A stretch of 41,268 bases of DNA from Sulfurimonas sp. (GCF_028694895.1 NZ_JAQVKA010000007.1:1-41268), one strand, 5' to 3'; shown: positions 8,712 through 18,651, numbered from the stretch's first letter. The notes: generated by a model not told the origin, from the letters alone. A program made the numbers and translations.

Positions 8712-10028
8712 CTATTTAGAGATTTGAGATATCAGATCATCTTTTTGTATTGCATCTGATACATACTTGACGATGATAAGTTTTTCAGTATCGTTAATAT
8801 ACCACTCAGCGATATCGGCACTCTCTAAGTTTTTTAGTTTTGTAGTATCTACATCTTCTTGAGGTAGATAAAGATGAGAATATTTTGTTGGATTTTGAAG
8901 TCTAAGTGTCCATAAAAACCATAAGAAAGCAACTACGCCAACAGAGATACCAATAGTCTCACGGTCACTAATCCCTAAAAGAAGACCAGCAGATGTTCCT
9001 CCTATAAATGTAGCAAAATATGCGATAGAGTTTGAAATACCAAGTGCTGCACCTTTTTGATGTACTTTTGCAAACTTTGTTATCATTGATTGAACAAGCG
9101 GCTCCATCATGTTAAAGGCAACAAAAAAGAAAACTACTCCAACAACAAAAACAAAACTTGAAGTTGTAAGACCCATAATCAAAAATGAAGCAACAAAAAG
9201 AGCAATCGAGGCTAAAAATATCTCTTTTGGTTTATTGTATTTTTCGCCAAAAACAGCAGCTGGACCCATAGCAACAAGACCAAAAACCATAGCAGGTAGA
9301 TATGCCATGTAAAGGTCTGATTTCTCCCAAGCAAAAGCATCACTTGTTAAAATAATAGGAATAAGAACAAAAGCGATAGTCATAAGACCTTTTTGCATTG
9401 CATTTATAATAATCATATTTAAAAGGTTAGGATCTTTTAAAATATCTGATGTTTTTGTAGTTGCGTGGTAAGTATGTTTAATCTTTGGTGGAGTTGGTAC
9501 TTTTGTAAAGAGTAAGATTATCGCAAGAACAGCAAAAACTGCAGTTAATATAAATAGAAACTCAACACCATATTTTGCACCAATAACAGGACCAAGACCC
9601 ATTGCAAGAGCAAAGCTAAGAGCGATAGAAGCACCCATAATGGCCATAGCTTTACCACGAATCTCCTCAGCAACTAAGTCAGAAATCATAGCAGTAATTA
9701 CTGAGCCAATTGCTCCAGCACCCTGTAAAAAACGACCAATCATAAGTGTATAGATATCAGTAGAGTAAGCACACATTATAGAACCAACTAGAAAAATTAA
9801 AAGACCAACAAGAAGAGTTGGCTTTCTCCCGATTTTATCACTCATAGTTCCAAAAGGAACTTGAAAAATTGCTTGAGTAAGCGCATAACCGCCAACAACG
9901 ATACCAACAAGAAGAGGAGTAGAGCCTTCAAGCTCTAAGGCAAAGACAGATATAACAGGTAGAACTAGAAATAGACCAAGAAATCTCAGCGAAAGAATTG
10001 CAGAGAGGGGGAAGACTTTTTTAAACAT
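8712..10028 (-). CDS. MFS transporter, YajR-like
   Basis: The start is set at the ATG giving MFKKVFPLSA; the open frame runs upstream to 10187, but that part is unlike a transporter and would overlap rdgB. The 438-residue protein has a 12-helix major facilitator fold with motif A at GTMSDKIGRKP (60-70). After helix 12 there is a soluble tail of about 60 residues, from NPTKYSHLYLP to the end, comparable in size and place with the C-terminal YAM domain of E. coli YajR. It is probably a proton-coupled efflux pump of unknown substrate. It heads an operon with the ABC exporter. Confidence 0.88.
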   Translation of the reverse strand: MFKKVFPLSAILSLRFLGLFLVLPVISVFALELEGSTPLLVGIVVGGYALTQAIFQVPFGTMSDKIGRKPTLLVGLLIFLVGSIMCAYSTDIYTLMIGRFLQGAGAIGSVITAMISDLVAEEIRGKAMAIMGASIALSFALAMGLGPVIGAKYGVEFLFILTAVFAVLAIILLFTKVPTPPKIKHTYHATTKTSDILKDPNLLNMIIINAMQKGLMTIAFVLIPIILTSDAFAWEKSDLYMAYLPAMVFGLVAMGPAAVFGEKYNKPKEIFLASIALFVASFLIMGLTTSSFVFVVGVVFFFVAFNMMEPLVQSMITKFAKVHQKGAALGISNSIAYFATFIGGTSAGLLLGISDRETIGISVGVVAFLWFLWTLRLQNPTKYSHLYLPQEDVDTTKLKNLESADIAEWYINDTEKLIIVKYVSDAIQKDDLISQISK

Positions 10029-10043
10029 TGTGTGCCTTAATAT

Positions 10044-10066
10044 AGTATATAATTCGCAATTATAAT
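10044..10066. promoter_or_regulatory. Overlapping divergent -10 boxes, MFS gene and rdgB
   Basis: On the plus strand TATAAT occurs at 10048-10053 and 10061-10066. On the minus strand TATAAT lies at 10059-10064 and TATACT at 10044-10049. The boxes of opposite strands overlap, so the two promoters may compete. The rdgB start is at 10138 and the MFS start at 10028. Confidence 0.45.
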
Positions 10067-10137
10067 AAAAAGATTGTTTATGCAAACTTTGCCGAGCAAA
10101 AAAGTGTAACTTTAAAGTAAATACTAAGGAATCAATC

Positions 10138-10737
10138 ATGACGCTTATATTGGCAACTTCCAACAAAGGCAAGGTAAAAGAGATCAAAGCACTTTGTAAA
10201 GATTTTGAGGTTATTCCTTACAGTGAGTTAATGGAAGAGTTTGAAATCATAGAAGATGCAGATAGCTTTAAAGGCAATGCTCTTATAAAAGCTAGAGCTG
10301 TATTTAAGGCACTTAGTAAAAAAGATGAGTATAAAGATATTGTAGTTTTAGCAGATGATAGTGGCATAAGCGTTGATGTACTAGGTGGTGCACCCGGAAT
10401 TTATAGTGCTAGATATGCATCAAATGCTGCATCTGAGAAAGATAATCTTTATAAGCTTATTGATGAGGTAAAGAAAATGGGTGTAAATAGCTCAGCTGCT
10501 CATTACACAGCAGCAATTGCTATAGTTACGCCAAAATATGAGTACAGTGTGCATGGTTGGATGTATGGAAATGTGACAACAGAAACTAGGGGTGATAAAG
10601 GGTTTGGATATGACCCTATGTTTATTCCCCTAGGCTATGATAAAACACTCGCAGAGTTGGATGATGAGATCAAGAAAAGTATATCTCATCGTGCTAAAGC
10701 GCTTAGTTTAGCAAAGATAATTCTTCAAACTCTATAA
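10138..10737 (+). CDS. rdgB: XTP/dITP pyrophosphatase
   Basis: RdgB (Ham1 family) hydrolyses dITP, ITP and XTP to monophosphates, keeping deaminated purines out of DNA and RNA. The 199-residue length is normal. Motifs seen are SNKGK (8-12), [10 protein letters not shown] (43-52), LADDSGI (71-77), APGIYSARY (85-93), [10 protein letters not shown] and the C-terminal SHRAKAL. AAGGA upstream of the ATG supports the start. It diverges from the MFS gene. Its stop codon region overlaps the end of a minus-strand small ORF. Confidence 0.96.
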   Translation: MTLILATSNKGKVKEIKALCKDFEVIPYSELMEEFEIIEDADSFKGNALIKARAVFKALSKKDEYKDIVVLADDSGISVDVLGGAPGIYSARYASNAASEKDNLYKLIDEVKKMGVNSSAAHYTAAIAIVTPKYEYSVHGWMYGNVTTETRGDKGFGYDPMFIPLGYDKTLAELDDEIKKSISHRAKALSLAKIILQTL

Positions 10738-10824
10738 AATTTTTTTACTTAAATTGTAAATAGAAGCCTCAAAACTCTCTAAAAACAGAGTAAGTTTTGA
10801 TTTGTAGATAGCTAGTGTTTTCAT
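10732..10824 (-). CDS. Small ORF (30 residues) downstream of uppP
   Basis: The minus strand reads ATG to TAG for 30 codons, beginning [20 protein letters not shown], with a very strong Shine-Dalgarno sequence AAGGAGAGAGT directly before the ATG. It begins 45 nt after the uppP stop on the same strand and ends inside the last codons of convergent rdgB. The peptide is basic and amphipathic and has no clear membrane helix. I do not recognise it. The ribosome site is the main evidence that it is real. A weak hairpin (10770-10799) lies inside it, so the region could instead be a 3' untranslated structure. Confidence 0.5.
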   Translation of the reverse strand: MKTLAIYKSKLTLFLESFEASIYNLSKKIL

Positions 10825-10832
10825 ACTCTCTC

Positions 10833-10849
10833 CTTATGATTAGCATAAG
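10833..10849 (-). promoter_or_regulatory. Inverted repeat before the 30-codon ORF
   Basis: CTTATG and CATAAG form a perfect 6-bp inverted repeat with a 5-nt centre. On the minus strand the right arm runs into the ribosome site (CATAAGGAGAG), so in the transcript a hairpin here would partly hide the Shine-Dalgarno sequence. Confidence 0.4.
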
Positions 10850-10869
10850 CAAACAGTATTCCAAGATTT

Positions 10870-11640
10870 TTAGTTAAAAATTAAAAGTAAAACTACACCA
10901 AAAATAATGCGATAAACCCCAAAAAATACAAATGTAAACTTCTCTAAAAATTTCAAAAAAAGCTTTATGCTTAGATATGCAACGATAAATGAGGTAACAA
11001 ATCCAACACCTAAAACGATTAGATTTGCTTCGCTAAAATCTCTGTAATGTTTAAGCAAATCATATGCAGATACAGCTCCCATAACTGGAAAAGCAAGTAA
11101 AAAACTAAACTCAGCACTTGCCTTTCTGCTAAGACCAACAAGAAGTGCCCCAATAATAGTTGAACCAGCTCTGCTTGTCCCAGGGATTAGTGCAAAGATT
11201 TGAGCAAAGCCAATGATTAGCGATTGTTTAAATGAAATAGCTTCGACTTCATAAATGGTTTTTTCATCTTCATGTATAAAAAACTTCTCTACAATTAAAA
11301 ATATAATACCGCCGATTATAAACATAATAGCCACGATTTGTACGCTAAATAGCTCTTTGATCTGAGATGAAAATATAAAACCAATGATAGCTAAGGGTAA
11401 AAAAGCGATAAAAACCTTCGTCCATAAATCAATCTTTTTGAGAGTAAATTTATCTTTGTAGTTAAAAATTACAGCTAATATTGCTGAGAATTGTATGATG
11501 ACTTCATATGCTTTGTTAATGGTATTTTGCTCTAGGCCTAAAAGCTCACTAGCAACTATAAGATGCCCCGTAGATGAGATTGGTAAGAACTCTGTAAAGC
11601 CTTCAATAGCACCTAAAATTATAGAATCGAATATGGTCAT
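10870..11640 (-). CDS. uppP: Undecaprenyl-diphosphate phosphatase
   Basis: UppP (BacA) dephosphorylates undecaprenyl pyrophosphate to recycle the lipid carrier for peptidoglycan and O-antigen synthesis; excess gives bacitracin resistance. The 256-residue membrane protein carries both family motifs: [14 protein letters not shown] (13-26), with the catalytic glutamates and serine, and PGTSRAGST (153-161), with the phosphate-binding arginine. About seven to eight membrane helices are visible. AAGGGC precedes the ATG. It is followed on the same strand by the 30-codon ORF. Confidence 0.96.
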   Translation of the reverse strand: MTIFDSIILGAIEGFTEFLPISSTGHLIVASELLGLEQNTINKAYEVIIQFSAILAVIFNYKDKFTLKKIDLWTKVFIAFLPLAIIGFIFSSQIKELFSVQIVAIMFIIGGIIFLIVEKFFIHEDEKTIYEVEAISFKQSLIIGFAQIFALIPGTSRAGSTIIGALLVGLSRKASAEFSFLLAFPVMGAVSAYDLLKHYRDFSEANLIVLGVGFVTSFIVAYLSIKLFLKFLEKFTFVFFGVYRIIFGVVLLLIFN

Positions 11641-11746
11641 AAAAAAGCCCTTGATAAAGTTAAATTTTGATTTTTTTATTACAATTTTAACACAAAATAG
11701 ATGTTATACACTTTAGTAAAAAGAGTGATATCTAGTTCATAATTCT

Positions 11747-11826
11747 CGAAAACTTGTTTTCGTAGCTTTAGGGGGTTGGAAGGGACTTTAGTCCCTCCCA
11801 CTAAAACGGACGTGTTCGTTTTAGTG
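11747..11826. repeat. Cluster of three perfect hairpins
   Basis: Three inverted repeats follow closely. A: CGAAAAC/GTTTTCG, 7 bp with a 2-nt centre (11747-11762). B: AGGGACT/AGTCCCT, 7 bp with a 2-nt centre (11781-11796). C: CACTAAAACG/CGTTTTAGTG, 10 bp with an 8-nt loop (11799-11826). The middle is much more GC-rich than its surroundings. The segment lies between the divergent uppP and aminotransferase genes, upstream of both, so it is not a simple terminator. It has the look of a dispersed REP-like or small mobile repeat, but copy number cannot be tested here. Confidence 0.65.
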
Positions 11827-11869
11827 CGTATATCAAATAAAAGTAAAGAGTCACTTTAGGTTATTTTGA

Positions 11870-11875
11870 TATAAT
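11870..11875 (+). promoter_or_regulatory. -10 box upstream of the aminotransferase operon
   Basis: A perfect TATAAT stands 38 nt before the ATG at 11913, in the context GATATAATG. It probably drives the aminotransferase-hisZ-purA-fliJ-like run. Confidence 0.6.
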
Positions 11876-11912
11876 GCGAGGTTTTAAATTATAATATATT
11901 AGGAACTCTCAC

Positions 11913-13025
11913 ATGTTACTTTTCACGCCTGGACCTACTCCTGTACCTCAAAATGTTCGTAATGCGATGAGTGATGAGACTATGCACCACCGCACACCTG
12001 AATTTGAAGCTATTTTCGAAAAGACAAGAAAACATCTTTTTAATCTTTTTGGCAGCGATGAGGTAGTTATGCTCTCATCAAGCGGTACAGGTGCTATGGA
12101 AGCAGCTGTTATCAACCTTACTCACAACACTCTTTTAAATGTTAACTCAGGTAAATTTGGCGAGAGATTTGGAAAAATCGCTCTCTCTCATGGGCTTGGA
12201 AATGTTGAGATAAAAAATGAGTGGGATACAGCTGTAACTGTTGATGAAGTTATAAAAGCTATCAAAGAAAACTCTAACATTGACGCGATTGCAGTTCAGA
12301 TAAGTGAATCTGCTGGTGGTCTTCGCCATCCAGTTGAAGCAATTGCTAAGGCTGTAAAAGAGTTAAATCCAAACATTATGATAATCGCTGATGGCATTAC
12401 TGCTGTTGGTGTTGAAAAGATTGACATAACTAACATTGATTGTCTAATCGCTGGAAGTCAAAAAGCACTTATGCTTCCTCCAGGGCTTGCTATCTTAGGT
12501 TTGAGTAACGTTGCCATAGAGAAGATTGGCAAAGGTAGAGGTTACTACTTCAACCTTGCAACAGAGATAAAATCTCAAAGAAAAAATACCACTGCTTGGA
12601 CAGCTGCTACAACCCTTACAATAGGGCTTTTAGAGATACTAGAGACTATTGAGAGAAATGGTGGACTTGATAACCTCTACGCTGAAACTGCAAATAGAGC
12701 AGAAGCTGTAATGGCTTCTCTTAGAGCAATTGGGTTACATGTATATCCAAAAACTCCAGCACTTTCAATGACAACCATTGATGATGAAGATGCATCAAAA
12801 ATTAGAAAAATTTTAAAAACTGATTTTGGTGTAAACGTTGCAGGTGGACAAGATCACTTAGATGGAAAGATTTTTCGTATAAATCAGATGGGGTTAATCC
12901 CAGCATATGAAGTCTCTTGGGTTGTAAACTCTGTTGAGCTTGCTCTTAGCAAACTTGGACGCAGAGCATACAATGGAGAGGCAAACAGAGTCTTTAATGA
13001 AAAATATTTCAAAGTTGGCAAGTAA
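11913..13025 (+). CDS. Class V PLP-dependent aminotransferase
   Basis: The 370-residue protein matches the serine/alanine-glyoxylate aminotransferase branch of class V. The N-terminus has FTPGPTPVP, the cofactor pocket has SSSGTGAME (55-63), D160 (IADGITAVG) should contact the pyridine nitrogen, and K184 (AGSQKALMLPPG) should be the Schiff-base lysine. The reaction is probably transamination of serine, alanine or a phosphorylated relative, but the substrate is not readable. AGGA precedes the ATG. hisZ begins 3 nt after the stop, so the two are in one operon. Confidence 0.9.
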   Translation: MLLFTPGPTPVPQNVRNAMSDETMHHRTPEFEAIFEKTRKHLFNLFGSDEVVMLSSSGTGAMEAAVINLTHNTLLNVNSGKFGERFGKIALSHGLGNVEIKNEWDTAVTVDEVIKAIKENSNIDAIAVQISESAGGLRHPVEAIAKAVKELNPNIMIIADGITAVGVEKIDITNIDCLIAGSQKALMLPPGLAILGLSNVAIEKIGKGRGYYFNLATEIKSQRKNTTAWTAATTLTIGLLEILETIERNGGLDNLYAETANRAEAVMASLRAIGLHVYPKTPALSMTTIDDEDASKIRKILKTDFGVNVAGGQDHLDGKIFRINQMGLIPAYEVSWVVNSVELALSKLGRRAYNGEANRVFNEKYFKVGK

Positions 13026-13028
13026 ATA

Positions 13029-13877
13029 ATGATACTTGAACATGAAATTCCTAGTGGCTCAAAACTCTACTTTGGCAATAGTGCTAAGATAAAAAGAGAG
13101 ATTGAAAAAGTTGCTAGTGATATTTTGTACTCTAGAGGATTTGAAGAGATAGTTACACCGATATTTTCATATCATCAACATAAAAGTATAGCTAATGAAA
13201 AAGAGCTTATAAAAGTAAATGATGAAAAAAATAACTCTATCTCTCTTAGAGCAGACTCTACGATAGATGTTGTAAGAATCATAGAGAAGAGACTTGGAAG
13301 AAATACAGAGCATAAAAAGTGGTTTTATATTCAGCCTGTTTTTCGCTATCCTACAGAAGAGCAGTATCAAATTGGTGTTGAGTTTATGGGAGAAGATAAG
13401 CTCTCATCAGTTTTAAACATTGCAATAGAGATTTTTAAAGTGTTAGAAGTTTACCCTCTTATCCAAATCTCAAATATGATGATACCTAAGCTTTTAGTAG
13501 AGATATTTGATGATTTAACTCTTGATGATTTTAGACATACAAATATAGAGAAATTTTTAGCTCAAAAGAGTGATTGGTTAGAGAAACTTGTCTATCTTCA
13601 ACATCCAGAACAAGTAGATGAACTCTTAGAAATTGTTCCCTCGAAGATAAAAGTTGAGTTAGAAAAAATGAAAAATCTATGCGAAGCAATAGGTTGCCCA
13701 AATAGTGTTTTAGCACCTACATACTACGCAAAAATGCTCTATTATGATGAGCTATTTTTTAGAGTTATTGATAAAAATGAGGTTTACGCTAGAGGCGGAA
13801 GATATAAAAATCTAGAGCTTAGTTCTGTAGGTTTTGCAATTTACACAGATGTACTTATAGAGACGAAAGCAAAATAG
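13029..13877 (+). CDS. hisZ: ATP phosphoribosyltransferase regulatory subunit
   Basis: HisZ is a catalytically dead relative of histidyl-tRNA synthetase that activates the short form of HisG, the first enzyme of histidine synthesis. The 282 residues cover the class II synthetase-like core, with a motif 2-like stretch FYIQPVFRYPTEEQYQIGVE and a degenerate C-terminal part (YARGGRYKNL). The anticodon-binding domain of a true HisRS is missing. It lies between the aminotransferase and purA with gaps of 3 and 9 nt. Its presence implies a short-form hisG elsewhere in the genome. Confidence 0.88.
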   Translation: MILEHEIPSGSKLYFGNSAKIKREIEKVASDILYSRGFEEIVTPIFSYHQHKSIANEKELIKVNDEKNNSISLRADSTIDVVRIIEKRLGRNTEHKKWFYIQPVFRYPTEEQYQIGVEFMGEDKLSSVLNIAIEIFKVLEVYPLIQISNMMIPKLLVEIFDDLTLDDFRHTNIEKFLAQKSDWLEKLVYLQHPEQVDELLEIVPSKIKVELEKMKNLCEAIGCPNSVLAPTYYAKMLYYDELFFRVIDKNEVYARGGRYKNLELSSVGFAIYTDVLIETKAK

Positions 13878-15137
<1,260 letters not shown>

Positions 15138-15177
15138 AGTCTCTTCTTTCGTAGAGGCAAAAAAGGAGGATACAATC

Positions 15178-15597
15178 GTGAAAAGCAGATTTACTCCACT
15201 TGTTAAAATTAAAAAAAGTGCTATGCAGCGTAGCGAACAGTTCATGCAAAGAGCAAACGTTAATCTCAATAGCGCTTCAACTGCACTTGAACTCTCTTAT
15301 GGCTCTCTTAAAAATGTCGACTCTCCACAAAAAGGGAGTATGAGTGAGATGCTTGCCTCAAGAGCACTCCTTGCTTCCCAGCGAGAAGTAATAAACCACA
15401 ACAAAGGGTGGGTAGCATTCGCCAAAAATCAAGTTATTCAAGCAAAAACCCAACTCAAAACAGATATGATTGAGTATGAAAAATTCCAATATTTAGAACT
15501 TCAAGAGATAAAAGCAGAGTTAAAAAAGATAAGTGTTAAAGAGGCAAAAGATTTGGATGAGATTGCTCTGATAACATATACGGGAAAAAAAAGATGA
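15178..15597 (+). CDS. fliJ: FliJ-like flagellar export accessory protein
   Basis: The 139-residue protein is almost all helix and should form a long coiled-coil hairpin, as FliJ does in the flagellar type III export gate. Sequence identity in this family is low, so the call rests on size, helix pattern and position: the gene after purA encodes a FliJ homologue in H. pylori (HP0256), and Campylobacter has the same order. It begins with GTG at 15178 behind a perfect AAGGAGG (15163-15169). Its TGA overlaps the next ATG as ATGA, so the pair is translationally coupled. Confidence 0.72.
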   Translation: MKSRFTPLVKIKKSAMQRSEQFMQRANVNLNSASTALELSYGSLKNVDSPQKGSMSEMLASRALLASQREVINHNKGWVAFAKNQVIQAKTQLKTDMIEYEKFQYLELQEIKAELKKISVKEAKDLDEIALITYTGKKR

Positions 15598-16103
15598 TAA
15601 AAATATTTTTAATAGCACTGCTGATGCTACCACTTAGCGCACTTGAGACAAGTGATAAACTTTTTGAGTGTACAGAGATTTTTAAAGCTAGAAAAAGTGA
15701 GCTTCTTATCGAATTAGAGAGAATAGACGAGCAAAAGCAAGCACTTAGTGCACTTAAAGTAGCAACAGAAGAACTCTTAAAAAAAAGAGAGGCAAAAGTA
15801 TCACAAGATGAGGAAAATATTTCAAAAGCACTTAGTGAAATAAGCCTTAAAGAGGAGTCTACTAAAGAGATGCTTCAGAAAAATGAAGAGATTTTAAAAG
15901 AGATAAAAGGTATTAAAATGCTTAAGATGTCGGAGACTTTTGCAAAGATGAAAGCATCAAATGCGGCAAACGTTTTATCTGAAATGGACGCGTTAGAAGC
16001 GGCTTCCATTTTATCATCACTTAAGCCAAAAACAATAGGAACAATTTTAAGTAAAATGGATGCTAAAAAAGCCTCAGAGCTGACACAACTCTTAAGTAAG
16101 TGA
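15594..16103 (+). CDS. MotE-like periplasmic protein
   Basis: The 169-residue protein has a signal peptide (about 1-16, IFLIALLMLPLSA), a coiled coil (about 25-110), and a C-terminal helical domain of the kind found in MotE and the N-domain of MgtE, seen as repeats ASNAANVLSEMD, EAASILSSLKP and KMDAKKASELTQLL. In other bacteria MotE acts as a periplasmic chaperone for the flagellar stator. The counterpart in C. jejuni (Cj1496c position) sits in the same place after the FliJ-like gene. Exported location and a motility role are inferred. Confidence 0.72.
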   Translation: MIKIFLIALLMLPLSALETSDKLFECTEIFKARKSELLIELERIDEQKQALSALKVATEELLKKREAKVSQDEENISKALSEISLKEESTKEMLQKNEEILKEIKGIKMLKMSETFAKMKASNAANVLSEMDALEAASILSSLKPKTIGTILSKMDAKKASELTQLLSK

Positions 16104-16163
16104 GTTTGATTTAAGAAAAATAAGATAAAATCAGCCAGAAACCATTTAAAATAGAGAGTTCAA

Positions 16164-18035
16164 ATGTTAAGCAATATTAACTTTTATAATTTTATGCATA
16201 GACAAATATTAGTTTTAATTGCTCTATTCATCTCTACTGCTACCTCTTATATCCTTATCGGGATTGCTTACTCTTCTTATATTATTGAGCCTTTATGGTA
16301 TCTGTTTGTGCTCATGCTTTCATACTGGGGCTATAAACTTTACAGAGAGTATTCAGACTATATCTTAACACTTCAAGAAAAAGAGATTTGGCTTAAAAAA
16401 TTACGCTATTTTATATTTTCCTACTTCTCTTCATGGACAATTATGTTTGTTGTTTATGTAATGCGCGATAATATTGAACTTCACTATCTAGCTATCTTCA
16501 CTCAGCTAGGCGTATCTGTAGTCGCTACTACAATCCTTGTTTCAGAGAAAAAACTGGCAATTTTTATACTAGCTTCCTCCATGCTTCCTGTTACAATATA
16601 TCTTTTATTTATTGGGAAATTATATGCATATGTAATTGCAATATTAACTATTGTTCTTGCATGGGTTCTTCTGTATGGTGCAAGAAACACTTATGCTTAT
16701 CTTCAAAGAAATAAATTTGAAGCTTATCATGATTACTTAACAAAACTTGGGAACAGACGCTACTTTGTTGAACTACTTAAAGATGCTATAAAGAAGCAAA
16801 GAAACAGTGGTGAATTCATGTTCCTTCTTTTAATAGATTTGGACCATTTTAAAACTATAAACGATACTCTAGGCCATGATATAGGAGACAAACTACTCAG
16901 AGAAGTTGCTTATAGAATGAAAACACTTGCAAAACTCAACCATAGCAATATATCAAGACTTGGTGGAGATGAATTTTGTCTGCTTAGTGATACTTACGAA
17001 GATAAAGTAAGTTGTTTAAAGCGTGCGCAAAGTTTTGCACAAGAACTCTTAGATTCAGTTAAACAGACTTATATAATAGATGCACAGCACCTATATATTA
17101 GTGCCAGCATTGGAGTAAGTATTATTGATAATCCAAAGATAACAGCAACCACTCTTATAAAAGAAGCTGATATAGCTATGTATGAAGCTAAATCAAAAGG
17201 TAGAGATGGGGTAATACTCTTTAGCAATGAGCTCTCAATTAGAGTAGAGAGAAAATTAGAAATAGAGAGACTTCTTCGTTTTGCTATACAAAAGGGCGAA
17301 ATAACACTAAATTATCAGCCACAAGTAAATTTAAAAGATGAAATCATTGGGTGTGAAGCACTTGTTAGATGGAATAATGAACAACTGAAAAATGTTGGGC
17401 CAGATGAGTTCATACCCATTGCTGAGCAGTCAGGAATTATTATTGAACTTGGAAAATATATCTTAGAAGAGAGCTTTAAAACACTTAGTGAGTGGGATAA
17501 AAAGGGGATAAATTTAGAACAATTCTCAATAAACATTAGTATGAGACAGATGTTTTGTAACACATTTGTAGATGATGCAAAAGAATTATGTAACAGATAT
17601 CTTTCTCCTACTCTTAGTTCAAAGCTGATTTTTGAGATGACAGAGACGAGTGCTGCGGAAGATGTGTCAAAACTTATAGAGATAATGAATAAAATCAAAT
17701 CATGCGGTGTCCGTTTTTCAATGGATGATTTTGGTACAGGCTACTCATCGCTTAGTTATTTGCGTCAGATTCCAATCTATGAGTTAAAGATAGATAAATC
17801 TTTCATTAGTGAGTTGGATAATCCAAATAAAGAAATTAACATGGTAAAAATAATCCTAAATATTGCCAAAAACTTAGGACTAAAAGTTGTTGCCGAAGGC
17901 GTAGAGACCAAAACACAACAAGATTTTTTAATAGATGAAAAATGTGACATATTACAAGGATTCTATTTTTCAAAGCCTCTTAGTAAAGATAAGTTTGAAG
18001 AGTTTTTCTTAAAGAGTAAAATAAGTTCTTCCTAA
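16164..18035 (+). CDS. GGDEF-EAL c-di-GMP protein with membrane N-terminus
   Basis: The 623-residue protein has about five or six membrane helices in residues 15-175 and no known sensor domain. The GGDEF domain follows (SRLGGDEF near residue 267), with HDYLTKLGNRRYF at its start. The EAL domain has CEALVRW (near 398), DDFGTGYSSL, and AEGVET near the C-terminus. Both active sites look intact, so it may make and break cyclic di-GMP. The RxxD inhibitory site before GGDEF is absent. It has its own weak -10 (TAAAAT, 16126-16131) and an AGAGAG ribosome site, and lies next to the flagellar accessory pair. Confidence 0.93.
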   Translation: MLSNINFYNFMHRQILVLIALFISTATSYILIGIAYSSYIIEPLWYLFVLMLSYWGYKLYREYSDYILTLQEKEIWLKKLRYFIFSYFSSWTIMFVVYVMRDNIELHYLAIFTQLGVSVVATTILVSEKKLAIFILASSMLPVTIYLLFIGKLYAYVIAILTIVLAWVLLYGARNTYAYLQRNKFEAYHDYLTKLGNRRYFVELLKDAIKKQRNSGEFMFLLLIDLDHFKTINDTLGHDIGDKLLREVAYRMKTLAKLNHSNISRLGGDEFCLLSDTYEDKVSCLKRAQSFAQELLDSVKQTYIIDAQHLYISASIGVSIIDNPKITATTLIKEADIAMYEAKSKGRDGVILFSNELSIRVERKLEIERLLRFAIQKGEITLNYQPQVNLKDEIIGCEALVRWNNEQLKNVGPDEFIPIAEQSGIIIELGKYILEESFKTLSEWDKKGINLEQFSINISMRQMFCNTFVDDAKELCNRYLSPTLSSKLIFEMTETSAAEDVSKLIEIMNKIKSCGVRFSMDDFGTGYSSLSYLRQIPIYELKIDKSFISELDNPNKEINMVKIILNIAKNLGLKVVAEGVETKTQQDFLIDEKCDILQGFYFSKPLSKDKFEEFFLKSKISSS

Positions 18036-18055
18036 TGGTAATCTAACCTAAATTA

Positions 18056-18069
18056 TTGTAAAATTACAA
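18056..18069. promoter_or_regulatory. Inverted repeat TTGTAA-AA-TTACAA
   Basis: A perfect 6-bp inverted repeat with a 2-nt centre lies 31 nt before the DUF507 start and 21 nt after the GGDEF-EAL stop. It could be an operator for DUF507-carA or part of a weak terminator. Sequence alone does not decide. Confidence 0.3.
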
Positions 18070-18099
18070 AATTTATTTTAATACATATAAGGTCCTCGG

Positions 18100-18651
18100 A
18101 TGAAAATATCACTTAAAACTATCCCTCATATAGCTAACAAGATTGCAATTGATCTAAATAAGAGTGATGTTGTCACAATGACAAAAGGCCTTGAGTCTGT
18201 AGCAAAAGAGGCAGAAAAAATACTCTCTCATAATGCTAAGCAAGAGATGGCGCTTGAAGAGAAGACGCATGAAATATGCGAAGAAAATGAAGAAGAGATA
18301 GAGTTTAACCTTGTAGATGAGAGACAACTCTTCTTTATGATTAAGAAAAAATTAGCTCCTGAGTTTGGCATCATTTTAAATTATGAAGAGCGCTATTCTG
18401 ATATTTCTCACAAAATACTTGATGAACTTTATGAAGAAGACTTAATCCATTTTGACGTAACAGAAAACCGCATTAAAAATATTATCTATAATTCGATTAC
18501 ATCATTTATTACTGAAGCTTCTGAACTTGACAATATCATTATGGATAAGATTAAAACATACAAAAAAAGATATATTCCAGGAACGGATGAGTTTGATATC
18601 TTATATGAGAAAATTTACAAAGAAGAGTTAACTAGAAGAGGTATGGAGTAA
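18100..18651 (+). CDS. DUF507 family protein
   Basis: The 183-residue cytoplasmic protein is acidic in the middle (about residues 50-72) and mostly helical. It resembles the DUF507 family, whose function is unknown. It has no membrane segment, cysteine cluster or nucleotide motif that I can see. carA begins 1 nt after its stop, and the same pair adjoins in Campylobacter, so co-expression with carbamoyl phosphate synthesis is likely. A direct role in that pathway is not shown. Confidence 0.75.
   Translation: MKISLKTIPHIANKIAIDLNKSDVVTMTKGLESVAKEAEKILSHNAKQEMALEEKTHEICEENEEEIEFNLVDERQLFFMIKKKLAPEFGIILNYEERYSDISHKILDELYEEDLIHFDVTENRIKNIIYNSITSFITEASELDNIIMDKIKTYKKRYIPGTDEFDILYEKIYKEELTRRGME

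Noticed and set aside
10029..10187. N-terminal extension of the MFS protein up to 10187
   Set aside because: It would overlap rdgB and cover the divergent promoters; the ATG at 10028 gives a normal MFS N-terminus.
11747..11826. CRISPR or ordinary terminator as explanation of the hairpins
   Set aside because: The three stems differ in sequence and there are no spacers; the position upstream of both flanking genes does not suit a terminator.
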